A DNA stretch of 64,000 nt from Branchiostoma floridae (lineage: Eukaryota; Chordata; Leptocardii; Amphioxiformes; Branchiostomatidae): contig NC_049991.1 in the NCBI RefSeq assembly GCF_000003815.2, positions 16,433,284 through 16,497,283 on the forward strand. The letters are read 5' to 3'. The position numbers were made by a program, and so were the translations under genes. Below, piece after piece: positions 42,601 to 53,079 of the stretch. Below the pieces are notes generated by a model. It made no database searches and was not told the DNA's origin. It was given only the letters and a program-made list of their open reading frames with translations. Position 1 is the stretch's first letter, and the number at the start of each line of letters is the position of its first letter.

Positions 42601-43374
42601 TCATCATAGCTTTACCAATTGAGGTCATTGTTTTAACAAACATGTCTAACCTCTGATAGAAATTTAATGATGCGTCAAACTACGTAGATGTGATGTCTTA
42701 TCAGTCTTAAAATTGTCCCTATGCCCTTATAATGTACTAGTGTCAGTATTTGGTTTTACTGCACTTCATGCCCGGAGTGAAGTTCTTATGTGTAATTTAC
42801 ACTCATTAGGCACATGGAATGAGAGTAAACGTGGTGACTAACTTTGTATAAACGTAGTAACTAACCTTAGTCTTCCAGTTATAATAGACGACGCCAGGTT
42901 TGTTGAAGTCGTCTCCATACTCCTCTATACGGACGGTGAACTTGGACGTGAACTGGTCCGGCCACATAGGCGGCTTGGGGCTGGACACTGGCGAACCTGT
43001 GAGAACACAACATATCTGTGTTACTCTAGACCGCACTTATCAATATAGACTGTTTTTTAAACATTGAGAGTGGTATGGTATCCTCTCCAAGCAGAGGTTA
43101 TGCTCTTGTTCTTGTCTTTTTAAGCCCTTTGTCGTACTGCCTATTTTGTCAATTTGTTGGGTTTCCTCTTTGTCCTTCATCCTTCGAAAACCTTATGAAA
43201 TGGAAATTAGTACAAAAACGCTTAAATAGACTGCCCATTAAAATACCACACATTTGTTTGTGGCTTACCGGAAATGGAGGCAGCTAGCGTTTGTCCTGCA
43301 GCCGACAGGATCAGGAACAAGACGCACCGGCTACGGCGTTTGTTGAGCGTCGACGTCGGCATAGTGGCTGTCAT
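39644..43374 (-). CDS. Secreted At4g14100-like protein, copy B (5 exons)
   Basis: The exons on the - strand are 43374-43269, 42996-42866, 40622-40398, 40267-40132 and 39774-39644, giving 242 residues. Splice sites and phases match copy A. The signal peptide (RRSRCVLFLILSAAGQTLA) and motifs PPMWPDQFTSKF, GVVYYNWKT, VDVWWFPGTS and PWPSCG are conserved. Differences include one codon fewer in exon 3 (LFDPPGYQNYT against LFEGPARYQNYT) and DWVKNGQYNG where copy A has DWVKNCQYNG, a lost cysteine. No stop or frameshift is seen, so the coding sequence may still be functional. Intron 2 has grown to 2.2 kb through a LINE fragment and a MITE-like element. Only about 26 bp of 5' flank is shared with copy A, so its promoter may be different or missing. 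Confidence 0.8.
40738..41720 (+). pseudogene. 5'-truncated LINE fragment (reverse transcriptase C-terminal part)
   Basis: One reading frame from 40750 to 41469 is broken by a single in-frame TGA at 40981-40983 (NLK-stop-DSHVTHM, where a Trp is usual). It encodes the region after the YADD box of a non-LTR reverse transcriptase: MQLHPNKCKVMHF, LLGVWLQSNLK, YVRPICEYAVPVWNPGL, QRRACRIILG, YSEALTQLGLPTLESRR. It is of CR1/L2/jockey-like type. It lies in intron 2 of copy B on the opposite strand and is dead. Confidence 0.88.
41731..42590. mobile_element. AT-rich element, single inverted unit, right end truncated
   Basis: It is the reverse-oriented relative of units A to D: it starts AACTAGAGTTCGGCGACCTC and CATACCTCCATGAAA and ends after GCTGCAGTACGCAGGGAAGCC. 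It is more diverged than A to D, and the (GACA)n end and hairpins are missing. Confidence 0.8.
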
Positions 43375-43402
43375 GGAGTGGCGTCAACCTCAGAAAACCT
43401 TG

Positions 43403-43809
43403 AATGGAACCACAGAACGGCGCTAGCAAAGTTACTTGCGGCGGGTTCAAGTGTGCTGTTTTGTCTGCGTACTGTGCATCATTAAGTGATGTAGCCAAGG
43501 CTACATGTAGATATCAGAACAAATGGGTCTTGATCCATATGCATTAAGAGAAAAGGCATTCAACGATCTAACGCTGGTGACGATGGTTGAATACCCGGAC
43601 ATCTGTTACCGCTACCTAGGGTGACTATATAACGTTATGTAGACTGCTATCATATAGACTGCGCGCGGAGGAATAGACTAGCTACCGACACCCATGGCAC
43701 CCATGGCCACGGCACGCTCACGAACCCCATTATCCAGCTGCCGCCACTATCCGCTTGCCTAACAAGGGGCAAGATTTGGCGCTTCTCCGAATATGACTCC
43801 GTATAAGTA
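43403..43809. other. Intergenic, nothing recognised
   Basis: This stretch follows the breakpoint upstream of copy B. No ORF with coding character and no repeat that I can place. Confidence 0.4.
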
Positions 43810-44104
43810 CAGTCAAACCTGCCCAAGACGACCACCGGGGGACCGGAAAAAAAGCGGTCGATTTGGACAGGTGGTCGCTGAGAAGAGTATCGACTCAACA
43901 TGCCCGATGCATAGTATAAATGGTTTCCGTTGTGTTTAATGGCAAATAGCAAGCAAACGCACGCAAAGAGGTAAGTAAGCGAGGTCTTTAATGTCAAATA
44001 CAACACGCACACGCACGCAAAAACGTAAGTAATAATCATCAGTAAGCCTGGTGAATTTTAATACAGTAAATGAACAGAAATTGGACAAATTGGATCAGGA
44101 CGTT
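43810..44104. mobile_element. TA-flanked TIR element, copy 1, 3' part missing
   Basis: It starts CAGTCAAACCTGCCCAAG after TA and follows copy 2 (48045-50269) through AACACGCA, CGCACGCAAAAACG and GGATCAGGACGTT. It then breaks off at about 44104, where another element begins. Confidence 0.8.
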
Positions 44105-44184
44105 CAACCCTACGGCCACAAAATGGCTATTGGGCATTTTGTTTTTAAGATTCATCCTATGATTGCGTTAGGCACTTCTTTAGA

Positions 44185-44660
44185 CATTCATTTATCTAGA
44201 GTACTCTACAAGAAAACAAAAAGTACAATTTGTATTAAGTTTGCTATCCGTTTATCACAACAGAGCAAATGTTGTTGCAATACAGGCCATTCTTTTCCCA
44301 CTTTTCGGCGCGAAACCAAAATATTATTGAAAGGTTGCACCGCATGGCGTATGAAAATCATCGGACTCACAGGTTTAGGTCACCACCACAAATTAGGAGT
44401 TTCTGGCTTTCTTTTCGCAAGATTTATTTACCTTTGTCTAAAGCAATGTCTGAAACGCTGAGCTTTAAGTCCAAAGTACTGCTCGCGAGATACCTTTCAA
44501 TAATATTTTGGTTTCGCGCCGAAAAGTGGGAAAAGAATGGCCTCTATTGCCACAACATTTGCTCTGTTGTGACAAACGGATAGCACACTTAATACAAATT
44601 GTACTCTTTGTTTTCTTGTAGAGTACTCCAGATAAATGAATGTCTAAAGAAGTGCCTAAG
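44185..44660. repeat. Palindrome with ~140-bp arms
   Basis: Left-arm blocks GAGTACTCTACAAGAAAACA, GGCCATTCTTTTCCCAC and TTTCGGCGCGAAACCAAAAT are inverted at 44505-44645. The ~185-bp spacer and right arm recur, diverged, at 47290-47590. Confidence 0.8.
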
Positions 44661-45279
44661 TTGCATCTCAGTCAAAAGAAGTTTAGAAGCACTTATACAA
44701 GGCGAATGCTTTCTTTAAGTCGACAAAGAGTTATGCTTTGTGTGAAGAGAGCCGTAAGCGTTGTGTGACGTTTGTACAGTTACCCGACACTATGATACCG
44801 TGCTCTGTGCCTAACGGTTGACAGGAGGGCGTAAACACATAACAATAAGACAAATGCGGCTCAAACAAAGAGTACAAAGGAGGCCTTAGCGACATTATTC
44901 ATGCATGCAAAGTCAAGTGCAACAGCGATCCACAACATAAATGAAGCAAGTTAGAAAAAACATACAGCAAGGCAAAACAATTAGACAATACATTGAGCAT
45001 TATCTGAGCACTTTTTTAACCACACCCGCCGATTTTATTACTGGTATCTCTGCTGGTAAAATATCGACGTACCATTTCTACCGTTAAGGAACATTTTGTA
45101 TTGTTTAACTCTAAAACTCGGTACAGTTTATACAAAGCTTTGCAGACCTTATTGGGCTTCAAACCCACAAAACAAAAAATTTTAAGAAAAAATATTTACC
45201 ACTAACTCATCAGATACCAAAGCATGACATGTGAAAGTATGGTGACTTCGGTCTAGGGACGTCTTTTTTTCTCTCTCTT

Positions 45280-45400
45280 TCTGTATACGGTTGAGAAATC
45301 CTCCTTCCAAGGGAGGCCGAGGGTTCGAATACCGCCGAAGTACTTGACTGAAACGGCTTGCACCCCATCCGAATAGACGTTAAACACCGAATGGCCGCGT
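45280..45400 (+). repeat. tRNA-like SINE remnant
   Basis: CCTCCTTCCAAGGGAGG forms a 5-bp stem with a 7-base loop like an anticodon arm. It is followed by GGGTTCGAATACC (pol III B-box-like) and CATCCGAATAGACGTTAAAC, a tail resembling tRNA-derived SINEs. The acceptor stem and A box are not convincing, so it is not a tRNA gene. Confidence 0.45.
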
Positions 45401-45554
45401 TTTAAAGAAGCATTTTCTATAGAAAGAAAACGACTGTATTGGTTGGTAGATCGTAGAAAAGTCTAGGCGGTCTAGAAGGACTATTCAAGTGGTTTAGAAT
45501 TGGTTGGAATCAAGTTAGCAGGTAGACAAGGCGTGGTTGGGACTTAAATCTGGA

Positions 45555-45900
45555 GGCGACTGTTCCCCAACCAACTCACAACTTGCTACAAACCCTTCGA
45601 CGAATCCCATCTGACCTCTCTATCTCAAAGACGACTACTTCTAGGACGTGGACTTGTCTTGAAACGGTTGTGCCATAGTCGTCACAACCCATAGGCTCGA
45701 CCGGCCTCAAGCGGGGGCCGACTGATCCCAACCCTCGGTCGAACTTATCAGTTTGGGGCAAAGTCGTGAGACTGTCTTTAACGTAAGACAGGGGCTTTGC
45801 GTCTAAATCTTGAGGTGGTTTACGAAGAAGACAAAGACATTGAAACATTTCAGTGATAAACACATCATTAAGGTAACTTAGTAGGCAACCACCCATGCGT
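45555..45900. repeat. Diverged direct repeat, copy 1
   Basis: Blocks such as ACTCACAACTTGCTACA, CGACGAATC, GACAAAGACA and CATTTCAGT recur in order at 46690-47040. Both copies are noncoding by appearance. Confidence 0.6.
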
Positions 45901-46689
45901 TACTCTACAGTAGTAAAAGTTGACAAAACATACATTTATGTACAGAACTTTAAGTAAAGGCCTTTCCTTAGTAATATCATAGTTTTCCTAATGATAACAA
46001 GCAGACATATCAATGGAAGACAAACGCCAAACTTTGCGCTCGCATGCAGTACTTTTCCAGGATGGCATTTTTTGTTTGGGCGCCAAAATGTAGTCGCTAT
46101 GATCCAACACCACCTTAGCAACGGCAAGAAAAACGGCCACATGTTCAAAGTTACGTTTAAAAAACTTCCCAAAAAAAGTCAACCGCACTATAAGATTCGT
46201 TCAGATAAGAGAATACAAATGTTTAACAAAGGAATTACATGTTTTGTACGGCAAAAAGATGCAAAAGCCTACCACGAAATGTTAGGTGGTCCGGTCCCGA
46301 CGAGTCATGTGGGGTAGTGTGAAGGAAACCTAGTAGATCGTGACCTTGTTACTTGACCGTCTTCTATTCTGGGCGTTACTTTTATCACACCAATGGACAT
46401 GGAATGCGGTGCATATTAATTGACCTCTGAAAGAATAGATGGGACAAAGGAGTAGATCGTATGTCAACGCACGAAAGGCACGTGGCAAGAAGTACATTGT
46501 CAAAAATGGGAATAACTAGCACTCGTTCTAAAATGTGGAGCTTGTAAAGTTTGTGTTTTGAAGAATTCGGGGAACACAAAACAGAAAGCATAACATATGC
46601 ACTACCGCGGCAGCACTGAGTGGCATGCTATGCGACACACAAAAATACACCATTTACAACTGACCACTACGGTATAGAGGGAGTCGTCA

Positions 46690-47040
46690 GAAAGACCTGG
46701 GCGTTGCTGGGACTCAAATCTGGAGACAACAGTTTGCCAGCAAACTCACGACTTGCTCCAGACCCGCCGACGAATCTCCTGACTCCTTTCTAGCTCGGTG
46801 GCGACTACTCTCTTCCTTCATCCAGGATTTGCCCTAGTCCTAGAAAACGATTGTGTTACAGTCGAGGCGACCGATAGCAGTGGTCTAGAACGGGGGCGAA
46901 GTTATGGGAAGGACCTTAAGGAATGACTTGGGCTCACGTCTTACTCTTGAGGTGTTTCAAAACAAAGACAACGCTAAGACATTTCAGTAACAGACACACC
47001 ATTAAGATACTTCAGTAAACAAACTGTGAGTTACCTTACC
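46690..47040. repeat. Diverged direct repeat, copy 2
   Basis: It is colinear with 45555-45900, about 1.13 kb downstream (ACTCACGACTTGCTCCA, CGACGAATC, GACAAAGACAACG, CATTTCAGTAACAGACACA). Confidence 0.6.
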
Positions 47041-47879
47041 GTAAGCAAAAGTATGAATTTTAGTTTACAAAGTTTATAAAGTTGAGAAAACACAGTAAAA
47101 ACGTCACACAATGCTTAAGGCTTCCTTCATGCAAAGTCTAAGTCTTTAGAGCATTGGGTATGTGAAAGTGCTTCATATCGTTTGAAACAAAATTTCTTTT
47201 ATCTAACGCAACGACATGCACTGGCATTTATAATAAATGAATTACGTCATTAATCCTTTTCGGACCCTACGCATACTCGCGTATAAAACTGCACCCCACA
47301 CGGCGTATGAAAATTATCGGACTTACAACCTCATGTGAGGACCACAAATTCTGGCTTTTTCTGTGAAGATTTAATATTTATTTTAATGTATGAAACGCTA
47401 AGAGTACTGCTGGGGTTTCTACCTTACAATTATGTTTTGGTGTCACTTCGAATAGTGGGAATAGCATGGCCTGTATTAACACTATTTGCTCTGTTGCGAC
47501 ATATGGATAGCAAACTTGAGACAAATGGTACTCTTTGTTTTCTTGTGTACTCTAAATAAATGAATCTCTAAAGAAGCACCTTAATCATGTGATAACTTGT
47601 AAAAAGGCCAGTAGCCTTTTTGTGGCCGTAGGGGCAGTGGGTTGTTATCCAATGTGTCTAGGGCATGGTATTGGAGGTAGAGAAACCCATCCTGCTCCTT
47701 CCTCCACCTTTTACCTCCCAAACCAGATTAATATAACGTAACCATTTTTACACTTGGGTGGAGTGAGAATTCGAAGAGACTTGAGTCATGTAAAGTGACA
47801 CTACTTCTAGCCAGGAAAAGAATCGGACCACTGGTAACCTTTTATGCGTGAAATAGCGTCCACAAGCCTTACCTATAGA

Positions 47880-47975
47880 TATAGATATATAGCGAGAAAG
47901 AGAGACGGAGAGAGAAAGAGAGAGAGACAGAGAGAAAGAGAGAGAGAGAGAGAGAGACAGAGACAGACAAAGGGA
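47880..47975. repeat. GA-rich microsatellite
   Basis: (GATA)n-like then (GAGA)n/(GACA)n sequence. The ORFs here are low-complexity artefacts. Confidence 0.85.
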
Positions 47976-48243
47976 GACAGTCCGAAGAGGAAAAGTTTTT
48001 TTTTTCAGTTGTCCTTTTTTCCTTTTTCAAACATCCATTTAATACAGTCAAACCTGCCCAAGACGACCACCCGGGGGAACGGGAAAAAAGGTCGATTTGG
48101 ACAGGTGGTCGCTGAGAAGTATCGACTCAAAACATGCCCGATGCATAGTATAAATGGTTTCCGTTGTGTTTAATTGCAAATAGCAAGCAAACGCACGCAA
48201 AGAAGTAAAGTAATCGAGGTCTTTAATGCCAAATACAACACGC

Positions 48244-49715
48244 AAGGCCACAGGGTTAGACAAGATACACTCAAGACTGCTGAAAGCAGCTGCACCGTGT
48301 ATATGCAAACCTATGGCCCACATATTTAATTTGTCTCTCTCATCTGGTATCATTCCTAAGGAATGGAAAACAGCTAAGGTGACCCCAATACACAAAGGGG
48401 GGAAAAAGAGGATCCAAATAATTATAGGCCTATATCTGTTCTCCCAGTTATCATGAAAGCTTTTGAAAAAGAGGTACATGGTCAGTTCCTGGAATATCTC
48501 CACCATCATAGCATTCTCTCTGAACAGCAGTCTGGGTTCCGGCCAGGTCATTCCACTGCTACTACATTACTGGATGTCACTGACTATGTGTATCAAAACA
48601 TTGACAGTGGAAACCTAGTGGGGGCTGTGTTTTTAGACCTGAAGAAGGCTTTTGATACAGTAGATCATCTCTTGTTACTGAAAAAACTGTCCTGGATTGG
48701 GGTTAAAGATGTAGAACTCAAATGGTTCACAAATTACCTATCTGATAGAAAGCAGACAGTATCTATAGACGGTTGTGTATCTGATTATCTCCCAGTGACA
48801 GTAGGTGTGCCACAAGGGTCAATCCTTGGGCCATTGTTATTTATTATGTTTATAAATGATCTACCAGATTGTATCTCCAACAAAGTATGTCTCTATGCTG
48901 ATGATACGGCAATTTTTTGCTCCAGCAATGACACTAGGTACATTGAAGCCACTCTGAATTCAGAACTCTCCCATATAGCTACATGGTTCCAGATAAACCA
49001 TTTGACCATAAATGCTTCAAAGACAAAGTGGATGCTCTTTGGGAGCAGTGGTAAGCTTAAGAAAGCACATCCAGTGTCAATCAAAATTGGACTAGAGTCA
49101 ATAGAAAGAGTGGTTTCATTTAAATACCTAGGGCTTATTCTTGATGATAAATTGTTGTGGAATGAACATGTTGACAAACTCTGCTCAAAGGTAACCCAAC
49201 GAGTAGGTTTACTCAGACGTCTTAGACCTTGCTTCACTGTAAATATAGCTGACATGTTGTATAAAGCAATGGTACTCCCCCTTCTGGATTACTGTGACAC
49301 CGTGTGGGACAGCTGCGGAGTGGGGAGACAACAACAACTCCAAGTGCTACAGAACCGAGCTGCCAGGGTAGTTCTGCAACTGAACCTACAGTCCAGCAGT
49401 GTCCTCGACCTTCATGAGAAGCTCAGCTGGCAGTACCTCGCAGGGAGAAGGCGGGATCATGTGTGCATTATGGTTTACAAGTGTATCAATGGGCTAGCAC
49501 CTACATACCTATCATCCACCTTCTCTCACAACCACAACTTACACAATTACCAAACCAGACAGACATCACTCCTATACAAACCCCTTTTCAAGACCACAAC
49601 AGGACAGCGTACATTTGTATACAGAGGTGCTAAACACTTTAATTCACTACCAGCCTACATTAAGCAAGTTCCAAGCCTGAATTCATTTAAGTCAGCTTTG
49701 AAAGACCTAACATAG
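48244..49715 (+). pseudogene. LINE reverse transcriptase, frameshifted near 48400-48412
   Basis: An N-terminal piece (KATGLDKIHSRLLK, IPKEWKTAKVTPIHKGG) lies in one frame and the rest, from about 48412 to the stop at 49713-49715, in another. The shift falls in an A/G run. The long piece holds the RT boxes GFRPGHST, FLDLKKAFDTVDH, GVPQGSILGPLLF and YADDT, then the C-terminal KYLGLILDD, LLDYCDTVWDSCG and QNRAARVV. The endonuclease and ORF1 are missing through 5' truncation. The body has no other stop, so the insertion is fairly young. Clade not resolved (CR1/Rex/L2-like). Confidence 0.9.
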
Positions 49716-49969
49716 TCTCAGTACTGAGTAGTGACCTCTGACCTCCTTAACTGTTGACCTTGGTTCGGATTATGATTTTGAGTTATCTGTCTTTCATGTT
49801 TCAGTTGTATTTATATGTTCCGACGTGTATGTCTACTTTTCTCTCTGTAAGTTGTTTTTTTATTTCCATGTATGTATATGTGAAACTGGGCCCTATCGAA
49901 AACCAGTGTATAAGCACTGAATAGGCTACCCAGGTGTTTCAAAATAAACAAACAAACAAACAAACAAAC
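48244..49969 (+). mobile_element. 5'-truncated non-LTR retrotransposon (LINE)
   Basis: It is inserted in the TIR element; the uninterrupted sequence is seen in copy 1 (AACACGCACACGCACGC at about 44003-44020). It contains most of a reverse transcriptase, a short 3' UTR and an (AAAC)n tail at 49944-49969. A possible short target duplication CGCA flanks it. Confidence 0.9.
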
Positions 49970-50271
49970 GCACGCAAAAACGTAATTAATAATCATCAGT
50001 AAGCCTGGTGAATTTTAATACAGTAAATGAACAGAAATTGGACAAATTGGATCAGGACGTTTCTACCTGCGCCAGAGAAACTCTACTCAAGTCAAGGAGG
50101 TTAAAAAGACAGTCTCGATCTACTCTAGTCTAAAAAAAGATATAACGTTACTTTCTATAAATCGGATTTCTACCATACAATAAAGTACGTGCTGTACATG
50201 ATGCATTTCTGCGTCTACGATCGTTAGATGGACCTGTGTTATACGTAATTTAGTTGGCAGGTTTGACTGTA

Positions 50272-51181
50272 CTATAACAATTATTGTTTTCTACTCCGGT
50301 CAAAACTGAGCTACGGCGTGCTTCAGCCAACTACGACGTAGTTTTACAAGGCGCGACGTAATTTGGCGAACTCCCGCGTAGTTCACACAACTGGCGAGCT
50401 TCAATAGGACTTGACTTTCGGCCCAGGTACGTGCCGCGTGAAGTACGGTCTGACTCAACTACGTCGTACCATAGCCTGACTTAAATCACTCTCCTCGCCC
50501 GACAGTTTCCGCCCATCATTAACCCAGCCAGTGAGAGATCTAGTGCAAAATGTAATAACCCAAACTACGTATTTTCAGTCATACTGCGACAAAGATGGAC
50601 TACAGCGTCTTACCCCACCACCTTGACACCGTAACGTTATTGTATATACTCCCCCCAATACAGTAAAACTGAGAACAAGATAAACATTCGAGCGTATCAC
50701 CATTATGAAAACCAGAAGAATTCCCTGAGAGTAAGGTTTGGTCGTTACATGTTTTCTACAATAATAGCTACGTATATGTGTGCTAACTTGCATGCTATGA
50801 AGCTTTCCAAACCCTGTTCACAGCAACAGAAGACAACCTTCATTTCTAGAATCTACGCAGTAAATATATTTCCCACCTGTGAGACAAAGTTGGTGACAAA
50901 GTTAGAGATCTTTAAGCTTGCAGTGCTCATGCCCGTGTCACACCCTGTCTGCAGATGCTGTCTAACCGGTTAACATGTCTTTACACTTGACTTGACTTGA
51001 AGTAAGTTCAACCGCTGACGTGGGAAACGTATATGCTCATTGTTCAAATAACTGGGATAATAAAAAGTAAATGCGCCATATTCAATAAAATGAGTCTAAT
51101 GAAACTATTTTCCTACAGAGGAGAGTGATATTTTCTAAAAGACCACATCTTTATGTGCACAAAATCGACTAAATTTGTAAC
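50272..51181. other. Intergenic, no gene recognised
   Basis: The first part (50300-50480) holds loosely repeated CTACG(A/G)CGTAGTT-like words (for example ACTACGACGTAGTT and CTACGTCGTAC). The rest shows nothing. Confidence 0.4.
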
Positions 51182-52517
51182 TAGAGTTCCACGAACACAT
51201 ACCTTTGCCAAATAAACCAGGTTTGTTATGTAGAATGATGTCTGAAGACATAAATGTGCTACTCATTATATTTTATTTTATATGCCTGGAGTTGGTTCAT
51301 AACATTTTGCCATTGCTGATACAAATTAGATCCCTATTTACATACTAATATTAAATTGTATCAAGCATCACTTAAGCTGTCAGCATACCAAAAATCATGA
51401 TGATCCATTCAATCCCTTCTTGACTTATTATCTTTCAAAGTAGGAAACTAAACCGGCTGCTGCAGTTCAAGAAAAGATGTTAGCGGACCCAAACATACAC
51501 CTCTTACTCTCTGCCATCTTTCTCAGTTACATATGTGACAAGTCTGAAAGTCCTATCACGGAATACAGTGGGTTTATCAACTTTCCTCATTCATTATGCA
51601 AATTAGCTGTTAATTTGCATAACTGGTATCTCATTATGTAACGTTTTACTTAGGCTATCAACATACCAAAAATCATGACGATCCGTCAGCACGTTCATAT
51701 TTCCATTAATTATGCAAATGAGATCATCATCTGCATAATTGATTTGTATTGATATTTCTGTCTTTCTCAGCTGCACATGTGACAAGTTTGAAAGTCCTAT
51801 AAAGAAATGCAGTGGATTTACACATTTTCCTAATTAATTATGCAAATTAGCTGTTGATTTGCATGATTAGAATTCCATCATGTAAGTCTTCCCTTTGGCT
51901 ATCTACATACCAAAAACCATGACGATCCATCAATGCGTTTATATTTTCTCATTAATTATGCAAATGAGGTCATCATTTGCATAATTAACATGCATTGATA
52001 TTTCTCTCTTTCTCATCTATACATGTGACAAGTTTGAAAGTCCTATCATGAAATGCAGTGGATTTATAAACTTTCCTCATTAATTATGTAAATTAGTTCC
52101 TGATTTGCATAATTAGTATTTCATAATGTACATTGTTACTTGGGCTATCTACATACCAAAAATCGTGATGATTCATCAACACGTTCTCGAGTTATTCTCG
52201 TCCAAAGTTTGAAAGGAAATCGGCGACTGCAGTTCCAAACAAGCCGCTAGGGGGTCCAAACTTATAGTACTTACTCTCTGCCTCAAGGGCTATCTACCAC
52301 TCAAAAATCATAACCACAGCATGTCCAGAACACGAGATATCAAATATTGAGGTTCTGCTGCAGTACCTTAGCAAGCCGCTAGGGGGCCCATTATCGAACT
52401 TGACCTTCGTTTTCCCAACCCCTATCCACCTACCAAATATCATCGGGATCCATCCAAGGCTTCTCGAGTTATACTGTTAACAGACAGACAGACAGACTCA
52501 CAAGCCTAAAACATAAC
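51182..52517. mobile_element. AT-rich element with ~243-bp internal subrepeats
   Basis: It starts CTAGAGTTC and ends with TTCTCGAGTTATACTG, (ACAG)n and AAAACATAAC. This is the same layout as units A to D, read in the opposite direction, but the sequence is well diverged. Between 51290 and 52190 a unit with ATTAATTATGCAAAT, GTGACAAGTTTGAAAGTCCT and TACATACCAAAAATCATGA repeats three to four times (for example about 51706 and 51949). Confidence 0.75.
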
Positions 52518-53079
52518 GTTGGACGCCCGTTTGAGGCACTTGACATGGTCACGTAAAAAAAAGATTAAAAAATTGCGGTGGGCTAAATCAGGCTGTCAAA
52601 GGTGTCCTCGTAATCCCCACGAGTTGTTCTATCTGCCTTGTGAATCTCAAGCGATGGACTTTTACGAGAAAGTATATATTTGATGTCAAAGTTGACCGAT
52701 TTTCGACAGCTTTTTCCTATGGTTTCGCCATTGTTTTCAAGCCGAAATACGCACCGTATGGGGGTTTCGGGGTGTCCGCTTAGTGGGCGAGGTTCAACTG
52801 TTTCCGGGTCACGCTATACCGTTGCGGCAGTCACTCGGGACCTCACTCGGTAGTGTACACAAGTACTTTTGATGGTGCTGTCAGCGTTTTATCACGTTAC
52901 GAAGTAATATTGAAATGTCTTTGAAGTATAAGACAGCACTATGATCTGTAAGGTGTTATTCCAATAGGTTGCGTCGTGGGTAAAGTGAACTGTAGGTAAC
53001 GTTACCCGACGAAGGCTTTTTGTCTGACTGTAAACTGTTGCATATTAGATACATTGCTCGCGCCTGACTGAGGGATTAA

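Larger units (their letters stand above)
35990..43402. repeat. Tandem segmental duplicate of about 28630-32415
   Basis: Matches run from TATGTGTACCTA and GGGCTGTTGACTTTGATCTG (28680s and 36030s), through the 3' flank, all five exons and the introns, to GTCATGGAGTGGCGTCAACC just upstream of the start codon. After that the two copies diverge. Copy B is longer because of inserted elements. Confidence 0.88.
44105..47640. mobile_element. Probable decayed transposon with inverted ends, ~3.5 kb
   Basis: The left end CCCTACGGCCACAAAATGGC is inverted at the right end near 47607-47634 (GCCTTTTTGTGGCCGTAGGG). Adjacent blocks (GCACTTCTTTAGACATTC, GAGTACTCTACAAGAAAAC) are also inverted at 47520-47585. 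No transposase is recognised. A 108-residue basic ORF at 46010-46320 and ORFs at 44051-44583 have no family I know. Confidence 0.55.
48045..50269. mobile_element. TA-flanked TIR element, copy 2, complete, with LINE insertion
   Basis: It starts CAGTCAAACCTGCC and ends GGCAGGTTTGACTG, with TA on both sides (48043-48044 and 50270-50271). Without the LINE at 48244-49969 it would be about 500 bp and noncoding. The TA target and short TIRs fit a Tc1/mariner/pogo-type MITE. Confidence 0.85.

Noticed and set aside
44051-44583. + strand ORFs of 136 and 104 residues
   Set aside because: They lie on the arms of a palindrome and have no recognisable domain. Listed only as part of the decayed element.
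45280-45370. A functional tRNA-Trp gene
   Set aside because: The anticodon-like arm is good, but the T stem does not pair, the A box is missing and no acceptor stem closes.
48244-49715. The reverse transcriptase as a host gene
   Set aside because: 5' truncation, frameshift, (AAAC)n tail and insertion into a MITE show it is a LINE copy.
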